From Rotaria sordida (Eukaryota; Rotifera; Eurotatoria; Philodinida; Philodinidae), in NCBI GenBank assembly GCA_905250125.1, contig CAJNOL010000247.1, positions 77,296 through 141,295 of the forward strand: 64,000 nucleotides of DNA, written 5' to 3'. The translations under genes and the position numbers were made by a program. Shown piece by piece: positions 35,286 to 47,560 of the stretch (position 1 is its first letter; every line of letters starts with the position of its first letter). The notes under the pieces are model-generated. The model was not told the origin of the DNA. It saw nothing but the letters and a program-made list of their open reading frames with translations, and did no database searches.

Positions 35286-38200
35286 ATGTCCCAACAACGG
35301 TATGTATTTTTATTAACGAAATTAATTTGATTGAGATCAATATTTATTCTCATATAAAAAGGTTTCCTTCGTATGTAAGACTAACTTCTATGCGTGCTTG
35401 TATTTTTGGAATACTCACCATCATAATAATTATTGTCGCAGTATGGATCGTTTGTTTAACTTCACCCAAACCAAGTATGTTTTTTCATTTATTATTTAGA
35501 TAAATGACATGATTATTGAGATATCTGTTAAATTTGAAAGAAAAAAGATTCTTAGTATCAAATATATTTATTCTAAATAAAACTCATTTTTAGTAAAAGT
35601 TAAAATTTATTTTGAATTGTTCATTCAATAAGAAATATATGAGAAGATTTATTCAATCAGCTTTTCATATGATAATAAATATCGTCATTGAATTTTATTT
35701 TCAAAATATCATAAATGACCTTGAACAATTTTAAGAAAGTTTCCTTAAAAAATCTATTTTTTCAAAAAAAAACAAACTCAAAGTTCAGTTTCTCTCATAG
35801 AAAGCTACAGTGAAAGTTTTCTCTCTCAGAATATACATAACTAAGCGTGGTACTTTTACTTTCTTTTTTACTTTCAGAAAGGAAAAGAACGTTGTAACCT
35901 TTTATATTATTAGAAATTAAGAATAACTATATTATCAACTACAAGTGACATAAAACAATCGTTATAATAACAGTAACTCTAGTGGATCGTTATTTATAGG
36001 GATGGCACTTTTACTTACTGTCAAAAAAAGAAAGAAAAGTTGAAACTTGTTTTTTTGTTTTTTTCTGTTTGGAAGGGGAGAGACCAAGATGTTTTGTGCC
36101 ATTCTAATGAGGAAAAAAGTTACAGAAGCCGAAAGAAAGAAAAAGAAGTCAAAGGAAAAAGAAAGCCGAAAGCATATAGAAGAAAGTGAAAAGAAAGTCG
36201 AAGGAAAGTAAAAGGAAGTGAAAAGAAAAAGGCGAAGGAAAGAAAAAGAAAGTATCAGAAAGTTGAATTAATTACTTTGTTATTGACAAAAAAATGACAT
36301 ATTCAGAATCAGCATTCAATTCTGCATTTTATGATTAATGATTCAATAGAATAGAGGAAATTTTTTTTTTCGGATGGTTTCGATTTCCCTATAGGCATAG
36401 AATAACAGGTGAAACATGAAAGTCGTTTTCGACAGAGAAAACATACTTAATTTTACTCAGAATTTAATACTGATTCCGAGTATGTAATTTTTTCCAAAAA
36501 TGACATCATTATTCAACTTTCTTTAGACTTATTTCTTGAGTTCTTTAACTTTTTTTCTCATTAAAACAGTATAGAAGACCTAGTTCTTTCTTTTCGAATA
36601 TGAAAAATAAAAAAAAAGAATGTTTTCAACTTTTCTAAAAGAAAGGAAATTTTTTACTTTACTTTCCTCAAAAATAAAGGAAAGTGTTAGTTTTCTTTCC
36701 TTTACGTTAAGAAAGTAAAAGTGCCACCGTTAAATTTGTTTCTTTTTCTTTCCTCATTCTTTTTTCCTCATTTCAGTTGCCTTTCTACTGTTGGTGCTTC
36801 ACATCTGTTTTTCTCATCTCTTCAAATAATCTTTTATGTCTTTGTGTATTTCTCCATCGTACCACCTTTAACTCCAAACGTTGTCTCATACTTTCCTATA
36901 ACAAGAAAATAATATGAAGCGTTATTCCAGTTCAGATCTCGAACAAGTTTTGGTGTTTATCAGTAAAAGAAAGGAATTAAAAATAAAGAAGTTTTCTTTT
37001 CTTTTTTTGTATCAAATATTTCGTAAAAACTTCATTCAACTTCGAAATAATTAACGAATTTTTGAAGAGGTTAAACTAGATGTGATATGTTCATACATGA
37101 CGTATATACTATGCAATCAGCCCAACTGTCGTATTTTTCCTATTACCAAGAAAATAAATCTATAGATCGAGACAATTACGATGCATAAAAGAGTTTGTGT
37201 TGTCCTTTTCAAAATAAGATGTGTTTGTCGGGATAAGTTGAATAGTTCTGAATTCAAAAGATTGGAAGTCGGTCCTAATGATTTTCTGGTAGAATCTTTG
37301 AAAAGTCCCCTTCCAGATTAAGAAAGCTTTATTCTATTTTCAATGTCATTCATTTATCTTATACTTCATAGTCTGTTCTACAAATTCATGCAAACCGTAG
37401 ATTTTATCATTTGAGTGATGGATCTAATGCACTGTAGTCTCTAAAAATCACTCCTATTTTACTCAACTCATCACAGATTTGCAAGAAAATACAGGTTTTT
37501 ACCCATGCTGAATCGTGTAGCAATGTTTATTTTCTTCTTTAGATAGGTCAAGATCGACAGGGAAAGATTAACAAACCAGATAATTTTTGGCTTCTCCTAC
37601 CCTTCAATGAGATGATCATGACTTATCTAGTTCACAACTGGTTGAGCTCAAATTTTCACTACGGGCATGTAAGATGTCTCTCTACAAGAAGCAGTTGTTA
37701 GAAAATCACAATACTTTGATGGAAAAAAACTGGAGTTTCTAGACTTTGGCCATCTCATTAAAAAGTAGAAGCCAAAAATCACCTATTTTGCTAATCCTTT
37801 GCCTGTCGACGTTTGATCTACTTGGATAAGAACATAAGCGTTGCTACGAGATCCAACATGGATAAGAACTTATATTCTCTTGCAAACCTATGCTGAATTA
37901 AGTAAAAGAAAACGTTGATTTTTAGAAACTTCAGCGCATGAGACCCACCATCCGAATGAAAAAATCTGCAGTTTGTGTAGCATTGTAGAACGCACAGTGG
38001 AGTAAAAGACAGATAAATGACAGTAAAAACAAAATTAAACTTCTCTGATCTAGAAGGCCGTTTTCCAAAGATCCCACTAGAAAACCATTAGGATCGTTTT
38101 CTAAACTTTTGAATCTGATATCGATTGATGTCGCCTGATATCTACTTCTAAGTGGTGAAAACCGTAGGTCGCTAGCTGTTTGTATTCTGGAACTATTCAA

Positions 38201-41200
38201 CTTCTCTTGACACCCTTTCAATTTTGACAACGACACTGATTGAATTTGAATAATAAACGTCTGCTCTTCTGTCCAGGATCAGATTTTGGGAAAAATAGGA
38301 AAAAATCGAAAAAGTATTCAACCGTTAATATTCATTACATAAAACTACGTTGTTTATCTCCATCGGCCCTTCGTTTTTCTATATGCTTGAAAAATCAACA
38401 TGAATAAGCAAAAATCAAGATTTGAAACTAAAAATCAATGCTATTTTATCTATTAAGTTTTACTCTATAATATATAAGTTGTTTATCTTATCTTGTGTCA
38501 TTTTGAAATTATGAATAAAACTAAAAAGGAAGCCTTAAAAATAAAAAAGATGATCATTACCTTTAAAAATATTTGTTGATGATAGTAAGACGTACGTGAT
38601 GTTATCAGTAATAGATATTTATTAAAAGTCTAAGATCAACTTTTTCTTGCACGTACATACGAGTCGGCATCGACTGAAGGTCATGAAGTAGACAAAGAGA
38701 CATTGCAGAAAGAAATTGAGGAAAGGATATCAGATAAAGTGAATAAAAGAAAAGAAAACAAAAGATAGTCTAGAGGGCGAGAGATTGAAGAAACAAGAAG
38801 AAAGTAAGCTGAAAATGTCTATCATATGTCTCTGGGAACCCCATTTGATGAACGGGTAACAATTATACGAAAGCTTTTAAAACTTATATTATCTATCTCA
38901 CTTTCAAAAAGAAAAGGGAAAGTATCACTCTTATACTTGACTTTTCGAAGAAAAAGGCGAAATTTTAGCAGACTTTCGCAAGAAACTTCAATTCTATCAC
39001 TGTTTTTCTAGATATTTTCGTGGTTTTTTTTAAACTTCAGTTGTGAAATTACTCCCCAATCGGTCGCTAGATAGGCATTTCGACGGGTCGATTGAAGGTT
39101 ACTATGGGCATCGAAATTGTAAAAGGACCCATCGGATTCTCACTTTCCGATAGGTCGAAGGCTTGACGATAGGTCAGTAAAACGTTGAGTTTTCGATCAG
39201 TCGGACAATTTTTACCGATAAAAAGGATTTTTTCCTATAGATGGTCTCATTCTTGAGCCGTCGAAATCTATCGAATAAACGTGAAGAAGTAGATTCGAAC
39301 ATGAGTATTTACAATTAGCATTCGTCGAACATCTAAACTAAATATGAACTATTGTTTTTCTATGAAAGTTATCTTTTCAATTTTTGGAAAGATAGTACTT
39401 TCAAGATTGTCATTTTAACATTTGGTAACAGTTTTCGAAAATTAAAAAACAAACTTTTTAATCGAATAAAACTATCTTCTATGTGTCTCTAATTACAGAA
39501 AAGACTTTTTTCTGGAGTTTCATATGCCATATAAGAAGCCACATTTGATAAATGTAGCATTCTATAAAAAATTGATTTACGTGATAAAGTATAAAATTAC
39601 TATTAAAAAAATTTTTAAACATTCAAAACACAAAGTTCGCTATGGCTGTGTTCTTCGTCAAAAACATCTATGGATTTCGGTGTCTTACTTGTTATTTTTC
39701 ATCAGTTAATGTTAAATATTTTTTAGAAAATTATGATATTAAAGAAAATATATGTTGAACATAAATTATCCTACTAAGCTCGTTGCATGAAAGAGACACT
39801 TGTAAATCACTTTTTGATGAAGTTTCACGAAATGAAAATTAACTTCAACCACTTAAAACTGTTATTCTGCTCGGCTTACTTCTACTGAGGCACTCAATAG
39901 TATGCTTCTGATATGTTTTTTTTCTCTCAAGTACTTGAAATTTCGATGAGTATCGAGGAATCAAAAAGTGCTTGAGTAGTCGAAAATGAATGTCCGATAG
40001 AATACAGTTTTCAAATGGTCAAAATTCAATGGCTGCCGAGAGTTCGAAATCAGAACAGAACGAACAAAAAATATATATTTCAAATTTTCGAGCGCTCACC
40101 GCACTCATCATATGCTTATTAAGGTCTACTTGGGTATCTTTTTGTTTGGATCAACATTCAATACACATTTTTATGTTATTTGAGTACGACAGATAGCGTC
40201 AACTTACGTCATCCGTTACGCGCTTTTGAAAATTTCACTTAAATATATTACGAATATACCATTTGAATATGTTTTTTGCTGAATTTCAATGACAACATCC
40301 ATGTCCATACTTTTTTACCGTTTTCCTTAGAACATGGTTTTTAATGAGAACAATTGACACTCCTCTCACCCAGTTCAAGATGTTGCAATGTTTTGTTTTT
40401 GTCTTAAAGATCTAAATGAGAGTAAACTTTTGTTCGATCAGATTTTTTGTAGTTGATTACTATGTTTTTGCTTGTTTTAAGACTATATGTACTAAAATGA
40501 TCATAATAAGTGACTGTCAGTAAATTTCAAAATTCTGCCCGGAAAAAACTGTGCACAGAGATTGGTTTTAGTTTGAAGTCGCTCAAAGTCCTGTACCTTT
40601 TGTAGTAACGAAGTTATTGAGATTCTGTTGAAGATCATCAATGGACTATTCATAAGCTGGAAGTATGGGCTAGTTTGACGTATGGGGTCGAAATTTTTAC
40701 CAGAAACGTCCCATCTCGTCAACTTTTCATCAAAACAGACGGATAACCACGATTCATACAAAACTGACGGTTCGAATGACTTGCTCGTTTTTATCAAGTT
40801 TTTTATAATTTTTTGTGGCAGCATCTTTAATAGATAATCAAACTGAAAAACTAGCCGATGTGGCTGGTACAGACGGCATGAGCAAGCTCAGTTAAGAAAC
40901 AAGATGCGATTTCGACTGACATCTAATATTATTTAACAAGTTTAAAAATATTCATAGAGTGAGATATTTAAAAAAATCAAGCAAAAGAACTGTAATTTTC
41001 GAGCAATCTGTACGATATGAAATATCTGTGTTGTTTGTTTTCATCTAATTTTTATATTAGTCAACCAATATAACTGATAAATAGATGATGAGCAATCATT
41101 GATGGTTGATTCATTTTAAATTGTGTTTTTTCTTTAGAGGAAACATGTGAATTTACCTTTAAACGAACAATGAAAAGTTCAATTGCTTTTGATTCACAAC

Positions 41201-44200
41201 CACGATCTGTTGCTGTTGGTGACTTTAACAATGATCATCAAATGGATATTGTTGTAGCGAATTCCGGTACAAATACTATTGGAATATTTCTTTCACAAGA
41301 TAATGAAACTTTTACAAATCAACAAATATATCCAACTGGATTCGATTCTCGTCCTTATTCACTGGTTGTCAATGATTTCAATAATGACAATTATTTAGAT
41401 ATTGCTGTTGCTAATTATGGAACCAATAATATTGGGGTATTTTTAGGAAATAAAAATGGATCATTTACTAATCAACAAGTATATTCACTTAATTCTTCTC
41501 GTCCAGTTTTTATTACTATTGGTGACTTCAATAATGATAATCAAACAGATATTGTTGTAGCTATTCGTGATACTAATACTATTGGTATTCTTCTTGGAAA
41601 TGGTGATGGATCGTTTCAAGATCAAATAACTTATTCTACTGGTTATGATTCTTTTCCATGTGCATTAGTGGTTGGTGATTTCAACAAAGATAATCAATTA
41701 GATATTGCTGTGGCTAATTATGGTACTGACAATATTGGTATTTTTCTTGGATATGGTAATGGATCGTTTACAAACCAAAAGACTTATACAACTACTCTTA
41801 ATTCGAAACCATCTTCTATCGCTGTTGGAGATTTAAATAATGATAATTATCTCGATATTATAGTCACACATTCTGCTACTGGCAAGATTGGTATATATTT
41901 TGGTTACGAGGATGGCACATTTGCAAAACAAACTACGTTCTTAATAAGTTCTAATTCTCATCCATATTATGTTACTGTTGGTAATTTTGATAAGGACGAT
42001 CAACTAGATGTTGTTGTTGTTGATTCACAAAACGATCAAGTACATATTCTTCTGCAATATGACAATAGAACATTTACTACAACAACTACATATGATGGAG
42101 TACATGCATCTCGTCCATTCTTTGTCGCTGTAGCAGACTTTAATAATGATAATCAATCAGATATTATTATAGCCAACTATAATACTAATAATGTACTTGT
42201 ACTTAGTCAACATTCAATAAAACCATCAGTAAGACAAACAAATTATTTTATTGGAAAAGATTCCCGCTCGACTTCAGTCATTATTTATGACTTTGATAAT
42301 GATGATCGATTAGATTTATTGGTTAATAATTTTGACAATGATAGTTTATTTTTACTAACTAGTAATCATAATGGAGCTTTTGAGCCAGAAACAACATATT
42401 CGACTGGAGATAAATCAGCTCCAAAACATTTTTCTATTGGTGACTTTAACAATGATAATCGAATGGATATTGTCACAGCTAATTATGGTTCTGATAGTAT
42501 AGGTATTCTTCTTGCACAAGGCAATAGAACTTTTTCTAATGTAATAACTTACTTTGTGGGTCACGGTTCTCAACCATGGTCAGTCAGCGTTGGAGATTTC
42601 AATAATGATAATCGATTAGATGTTGTCACTGCAAATTACGGATCTGGCGGCTTAGGTGTTCTTCTTGGGCACGGGAATGGAAGTTTTGGTAAAGCGATGA
42701 TATACTCTGCTAACATTATTGTTCTACCGGTATCAGTTGCTGTTGGTGATGTCAATAATGATAAACAGTTGGATATTGTCATCACTGATGGTTACTCTGA
42801 CACTGTGGGTGTTCTTCTCGGATATGGTAATGGAACGTTTTCTAATGCAATGACGTATGCTGTTGGTAATTCTTCTGCTCCAAATGGCATTAGTCTCTTT
42901 GATTTGAATAATGATAATTATCTGGATCTTATTGTCTCTACTTTAGACGGAGGTTTTGTAGGTATTTTTCTTGGTTACGGAAACGGAACTTTTCAAGACA
43001 TTGTAACTTATTCGACTGGTTCTACTTCAGTCCTTTATCATATCGCTATTGCTGATTTCAACAATGATCATCGACATGATTTTGTCGTGACCAATAGGGC
43101 GAATGATGAAATAATTATCTTTTATGGATATGGTAATGGCAGCTTTGAACTTGCAAGGACATATTCTACTGGTTTTGGTTCGAAGCCGTATGCCATCACT
43201 ACTGCTAAATTGAAGAATAGCAATCAAACAAATATCATTATTACTCTCTGGGGCAAGGGAAAAGTTGGTATTTTAACTGAATATACAGCTGCAGAATTTG
43301 CAAATCGAAAAATTTATTCAACTGGTTCAGCTCCACAACCGTATTCTGTAACTGTTGGTAATTTCAATGATGATGGTCATGTAGACATAGTCATTGTTAA
43401 TTCTGGAAGTGATAATTTAGATGTACTTTTCAACACGGGTAATGGTACATTTGAAACGCAAATAACGTATCCCATTGGTGTTGATTCATTTCCAACGTAT
43501 GTTACCGCTGGTGACCTCAATAAAGACAATCATTTAGATATAGTTACTGTTAATTCAAAGAATAATAGTATTAGTATAATTATGGGACATGCTAATGGAA
43601 CTTTTGATATTCCAAGAGTGTATCCAACTGGAAAAAATTCATATCCATTGGCAGTGGCTATCGACGATTTTAATGATGACAATCGATCGGATTTAATCAT
43701 TGCTAATGCAGGTAAAGATAGTATAGGTGTACTTTTTGGATTTCATTATACAACATTTAAAAGTCATAAAACTTATTCCAATGATAATACTCGAGCACCA
43801 TCCAGTATCATCACTAGTGACTTTAATAATGATAAACACCTAGATATTGCCGTTACTTTTTATAACAGTAATAACATAGGTATTCTTCTTGGTTATGATA
43901 ATGGAAGCTTTGGTACTATGATGACTTATTCAACTGGACATGGTTCACTACCTAAGTCATTGGCTGCTGATGATTTTAACAATGATGGACGATCGGATAT
44001 TATTGTCGTTAATTCAGGCACTAATGAGATAGGTATCTTTCTTGGATATGGTAATGGAAATTTCGCTACTATGATAAGATATGCAACTGGAAAGGATTCT
44101 AATCCAGTTGCGATCGTTTTAACGGATATAAATAATGATGGTCGAATAGATATTATTGTAGCCAACTATGCTTTTAATAATATAGGTATTCTACTTGGAC

Positions 44201-45432
44201 ATGGTAATTTGACTTTTAATACCATGGTTACTTATTCGACTGGAAATAATTCGAAGCCAACATCAATTGCCGTGGATGATTTTGATAATGACGGTCAAAT
44301 AGATATCGTCGTAGCTAATTATCGTACTAGTACTATCTGTATTTTTTTAGGTTATGAAAATGGAAGTTTTACAACTCAAATGAACTATTCAACAGGTTAT
44401 CAATCTTGGCCGTCTAGCATAACTGTTGGAGATTTCAATGGAGACAATCGACTTGATATCGCTACTAGTAATTATAATATGAATAATGTCGGTATTTTTC
44501 TTGGATATGGAAATGGTTCGTTTTCTTCTGTCACGACATATCCCACTGGAGATGGTTCTTCTCCACAATTTGTTGAAGCTCGTGATTTTAATTATGATGG
44601 TAAATTAGATATCGCTGTTGCAAATTATGGATCTAACAATATTGTTGTGCTTTTCGGATTTGGAGATGGAAGCTTTTTATTAGGAACCGCATATCAAACT
44701 GGTCATGGATCTGCACCATATGTGTTAACCATTGGCGATTTTAACAATGATTCTCGATTAGATATCGCCGTCGTAAATGAAAAATCAAACAATATAAACA
44801 TCTTTCTCGGATATGGCAGGGAACCTTATGCTGGTGTAACATCATATTGGACGGGCTCTGGATCGCAGCCATACTCAATTGCTATTGGTGATCTAAATAA
44901 CGATGGTCGATCAGATATTGTCGTAGCTAATTATGGTACTCACAATGTAGGTGTTTTACTTGGACGTAGTCATGGAGTTTTTGAACCTATGAAAACATAT
45001 TCAACTGAAGTTGGTTTTGCTCCGTATTCTGTTTCTGTAGCTGATTTTAATAATGACAATCGATTGGATATTGTTGTTACTTATTCTAAAACTGATAATA
45101 TTGCTATTTTGCTAGGTGATGGTAACGGAACGTTTGTAGTTGGAGCGACATACTTAACTGGTGCTCGTTCTAGACCATCTACAGTAGCTGTAGGTGATTT
45201 CAATAATGATAATATACCAGATATTGCTATTGCGAATTCTGGCACTAGTAATATAATGCTATTTTATGGATATGGAAACGGTCTCTTTGGAAACAAAACT
45301 TCGATTGATCTAGGCTATGGATATCATCCGTTCTCGATTGCAATCAAAGATTTAAATGAAGACAATTGGATGGATATTGTCATTGCATGTTCTGGCACAG
45401 ATCATGTAGAAACTCTAATAAAAATGTGTTAG
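35286..45432 (+). CDS. Membrane-anchored 28-blade FG-GAP/VCBS repeat protein
   Basis: Exons 35286-35299, 35362-35474 and 41138-45432 join in phase to give 1473 residues. Exon 2 encodes a short Arg-containing N-terminus and one hydrophobic helix (GILTIIIIIVAVWIVCLTS), which predicts a type II single-pass protein with an extracellular C-terminus. Exon 3 encodes 28 repeats averaging about 50 residues, each with a DxNxDxxxD calcium-binding loop (typically GDFNNDNRLDIVVAN), and most with GYGNGSF or a variant. Repeat 14 (AKLKNSNQTNIII) has lost its acidic residues. Twenty-eight blades would fit four seven-bladed beta-propellers, as in integrin alpha heads. NGS/NGT sequons recur in many repeats, so heavy glycosylation is likely. 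A Cys just after the anchor and the terminal Cys could tie the ends. Ligand unknown; adhesion or recognition is a guess. The 5.66 kb second intron is exceptional, so the link of exons 1-2 to exon 3 rests on phase and topology. Confidence 0.8.
35997..36732. mobile_element. Purine-rich inverted-terminus element in intron 2 of the FG-GAP gene
   Basis: Begins TAGGGATGGCACTTTTACTT and ends with the complement of TAACGGTGGCACTTTTACTT. The interior has long GAAAG/GGAAA-rich tracts (36080-36260). The terminus matches that of the small element at 26840. A third related end (GTGGTACTTTTACTTTC) lies at about 35848. No clean target duplication. Confidence 0.55.
37127..38315. mobile_element. 1.2 kb foldback element in intron 2 of the FG-GAP gene
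   Basis: Paired words along both arms include AGTTGAATAGTTC (near 37236) with GAACTATTCAACT (near 38190), GGTCCTAATGATTTTCTGG with its counterpart near 38085, and TTTTTGGCTTCT (near 37585) with AGAAGCCAAAAAT (near 37769). Outer ends are CGTATTTTTCCTATT and the complement of AATAGGAAAAAATCG. Limits approximate. Confidence 0.72.
38316..41137. other. Remainder of intron 2 of the FG-GAP gene
   Basis: A locally less AT-rich stretch at 39050-39260 has several GATAGGTCG/GTCGA words. No gene is supported; the frames at 38826, 39524, 39990 and 40501 have no protein-like features. Confidence 0.45.
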
Positions 45433-45979
45433 TATCACTGATATTTTACATAATTTTTCGTTTTCTCTTTATATTTCTATTAACTAATCAAGCTTTTTTT
45501 TCTTACAATAAGCCGTTGTTCTTGCTTTTCTTATTCATATTAAACTAATCATTGGATAAATAAGTATATGTTCGCACGATGACCTTGACATAATATAGTT
45601 TATGCTAATATCATTTTACCGAGCAAGAAATGTATAAGTATGCCTATCGTAAATGCCTTAAAGATCTTTATCAACAAGAATTAGTTTATCCGTGTTTGTT
45701 CTAGACTAAAAACGAATTTGTTATATGTATTTAATTAGAAGGTATAAAATGATATAGACGCATAGGAAAAAACTATTTTGATTGCATATGTTAATAAATA
45801 TACTTTCACTCTAATTTTCGAAAATATCCATGTAAACAAACATTTACTAGTTGACAGACTAACAAGGCATAGACATTCTTTTCCCCTCTTTTCATATAGT
45901 ATAGATTAATATTTCGATTTTTTTTTACGTATATTATTAACTAATACTACCCATTTCAAATTATATTACTGATGGTCAT
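45433..45979. other. 3' flank of the FG-GAP gene
   Basis: AT-rich, presumably 3' UTR and intergenic DNA; no further gene seen. Confidence 0.45.
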
Positions 45980-46227
45980 TGTTAGGGTTCGCTCGCAAGA
46001 AGAGCGACGAACACAGTTAAGATGTATTTTCTTCTCTCTCTATTTATTCTTTCAAAAAAAAAACAAACATTTATATACGCACATGAAAAACAAGAATAAA
46101 ATAGAAAAGAATACAAAGGTTAATCAAGGTAAAGAGAAGCAATAGAAACGAAATAACAGAAACGAAAATATCGAAGAAAAGAGAACAGAAAGGATCAAGG
46201 TGTATATAATAAGAATACACCGTAACA
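45980..46227 (-). mobile_element. Candidate solo LTR
   Basis: A 248 bp segment with LTR-like ends TGTTAGGG and CCGTAACA (TGTTA..TAACA). Read on the minus strand it contains a TATATA-like box soon after the start and AATAAA in its second half, the order expected of an LTR promoter and polyadenylation signal. No second copy, tRNA primer site or clear target duplication is present, so the call is tentative. Confidence 0.4.
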
Positions 46228-46773
46228 GACTACCCTGTTGAACAAAAAAAAAATGTGCTCTATCAATATTTTTAGAAAAGAAAAAAAAGAAATAACAATG
46301 ACATGTTGAAATTAAAAAGTGAGTAACATCAAATGCAAAAAAATAGCAAACAATAACGAAAGAAAATCCGAGGAGGAAACAACTGAGGCTTCAGTCTTGA
46401 ACTCCCATGAAGTTTTATCAGCTTCTGAAAGTTTTTATGAACTCTCATGAAGTCTTCTGAATTTTTTCACGTACATTTAGTGTACGGAAAATTCATAAAA
46501 AAACCAATGAAATACCAAGGTTTTTGGTGATCTTATTTTAGCAGAAATGTAAACTTTTATTGTTTTGTTAATCTGCTGAAAAAGTTCGTGCTCGTTTGAA
46601 ATTTAAAAAAAATAGTTAACAGTTCAATTCTTTTTAATGAAGTTATGTATTTTCATAAAAAATATCCTATCAATTCGATATCAATGTTATGAAGAATTTT
46701 AATCTTTTATGGTTGTTTCTATCACTCGTGAAAGTCTATTAGATGACAAACGGCTAGGTTTATCGGTCAATAA

Positions 46774-47059
46774 TCAACAAGCCGTTTGTTTATGTATAAA
46801 TTTAAACTTGTTATTTATTTGCATCTGAAAATAAGAGCTGTTCAATGATGGAGTGATCCAATCAAATATACGTATACCATTAAAATTCACCTTATTAATT
46901 CTAATCTCATCAACACTTTGTGTGATTGTCACATCTTGATTCTCTTCATCCAAGTTGAACAGATCATTATCAACTTCATTACCTTCCATTGTGTCATCAT
47001 AATCATCAGATTCGGAATTTGATGTTGAATCTGTATCAGCTATCGAGTAATTATCTGAA
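46774..47059 (-). pseudogene. Acidic unrecognised open frame
   Basis: A frame open from about 47059 has protein-like composition: an acidic Ser/Asp-rich start (SESDDYDD, EVDNDLFNLDEE) then FNGIRIFDWITPSLNSS. No family recognised. It abuts the NHL-repeat relic on the other strand. It could be an orphan exon or the N-terminal acidic part of a decayed transposase; low certainty. Confidence 0.3.
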
Positions 47060-47062
47060 TTA

Positions 47063-47560
47063 ATGCCTCATCGAAATGGCAAAAATAGACAAACAATCAT
47101 CTTAAATGTTGAATGTTATGGACTGGCAAGGGATCACAACGGATATTTTTATGTTTCTGACTATGTAAAGTGTGAAGTAAGACGATACAGAATAGGAGAT
47201 ACTTGTGGAATACTAGCAGCAGATGGTCATCTCGATCAACTTGATAGTCCAAGTTATTTTTTTATCGATCAAGATTATTCAGTGTACATATCGTATGATG
47301 AAAGGTGTAACAGAATGGGTTGTCGTCCCTGGTGGTCAAGGATTAGGAAATAGTCTAGCTCAATTGTCAAGCCCTCGTAGAATGATTGTTGATCAGTAGA
47401 GTCTAAAGAAGGTGACACTGTTGTTGATGGAAATAGTCAAGGAAACTAACTCTATTATATTCAAGATTTATTATTTGATCGACAAGATAATCTATATATT
47501 GCTGATCTTGGTAACGATCGAATACAAGGATTCAATATGGATCTAAGTTTCGGCTTGTAG
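47063..47560 (+). pseudogene. Decayed NHL-repeat protein fragment
   Basis: Successive NHL-type segments appear in different frames: YGLARDHNGYFYVSDY (47063 frame), then after a frameshift near 47300 VTEWVVVPGGQGLGNSLAQL up to a TAG at 47397, then NLYIADLGNDRIQGF near 47490-47540. This is the beta-propeller repeat pattern of NHL proteins. At least one frameshift and internal stops mark it as broken. The original protein was presumably longer. Confidence 0.7.
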
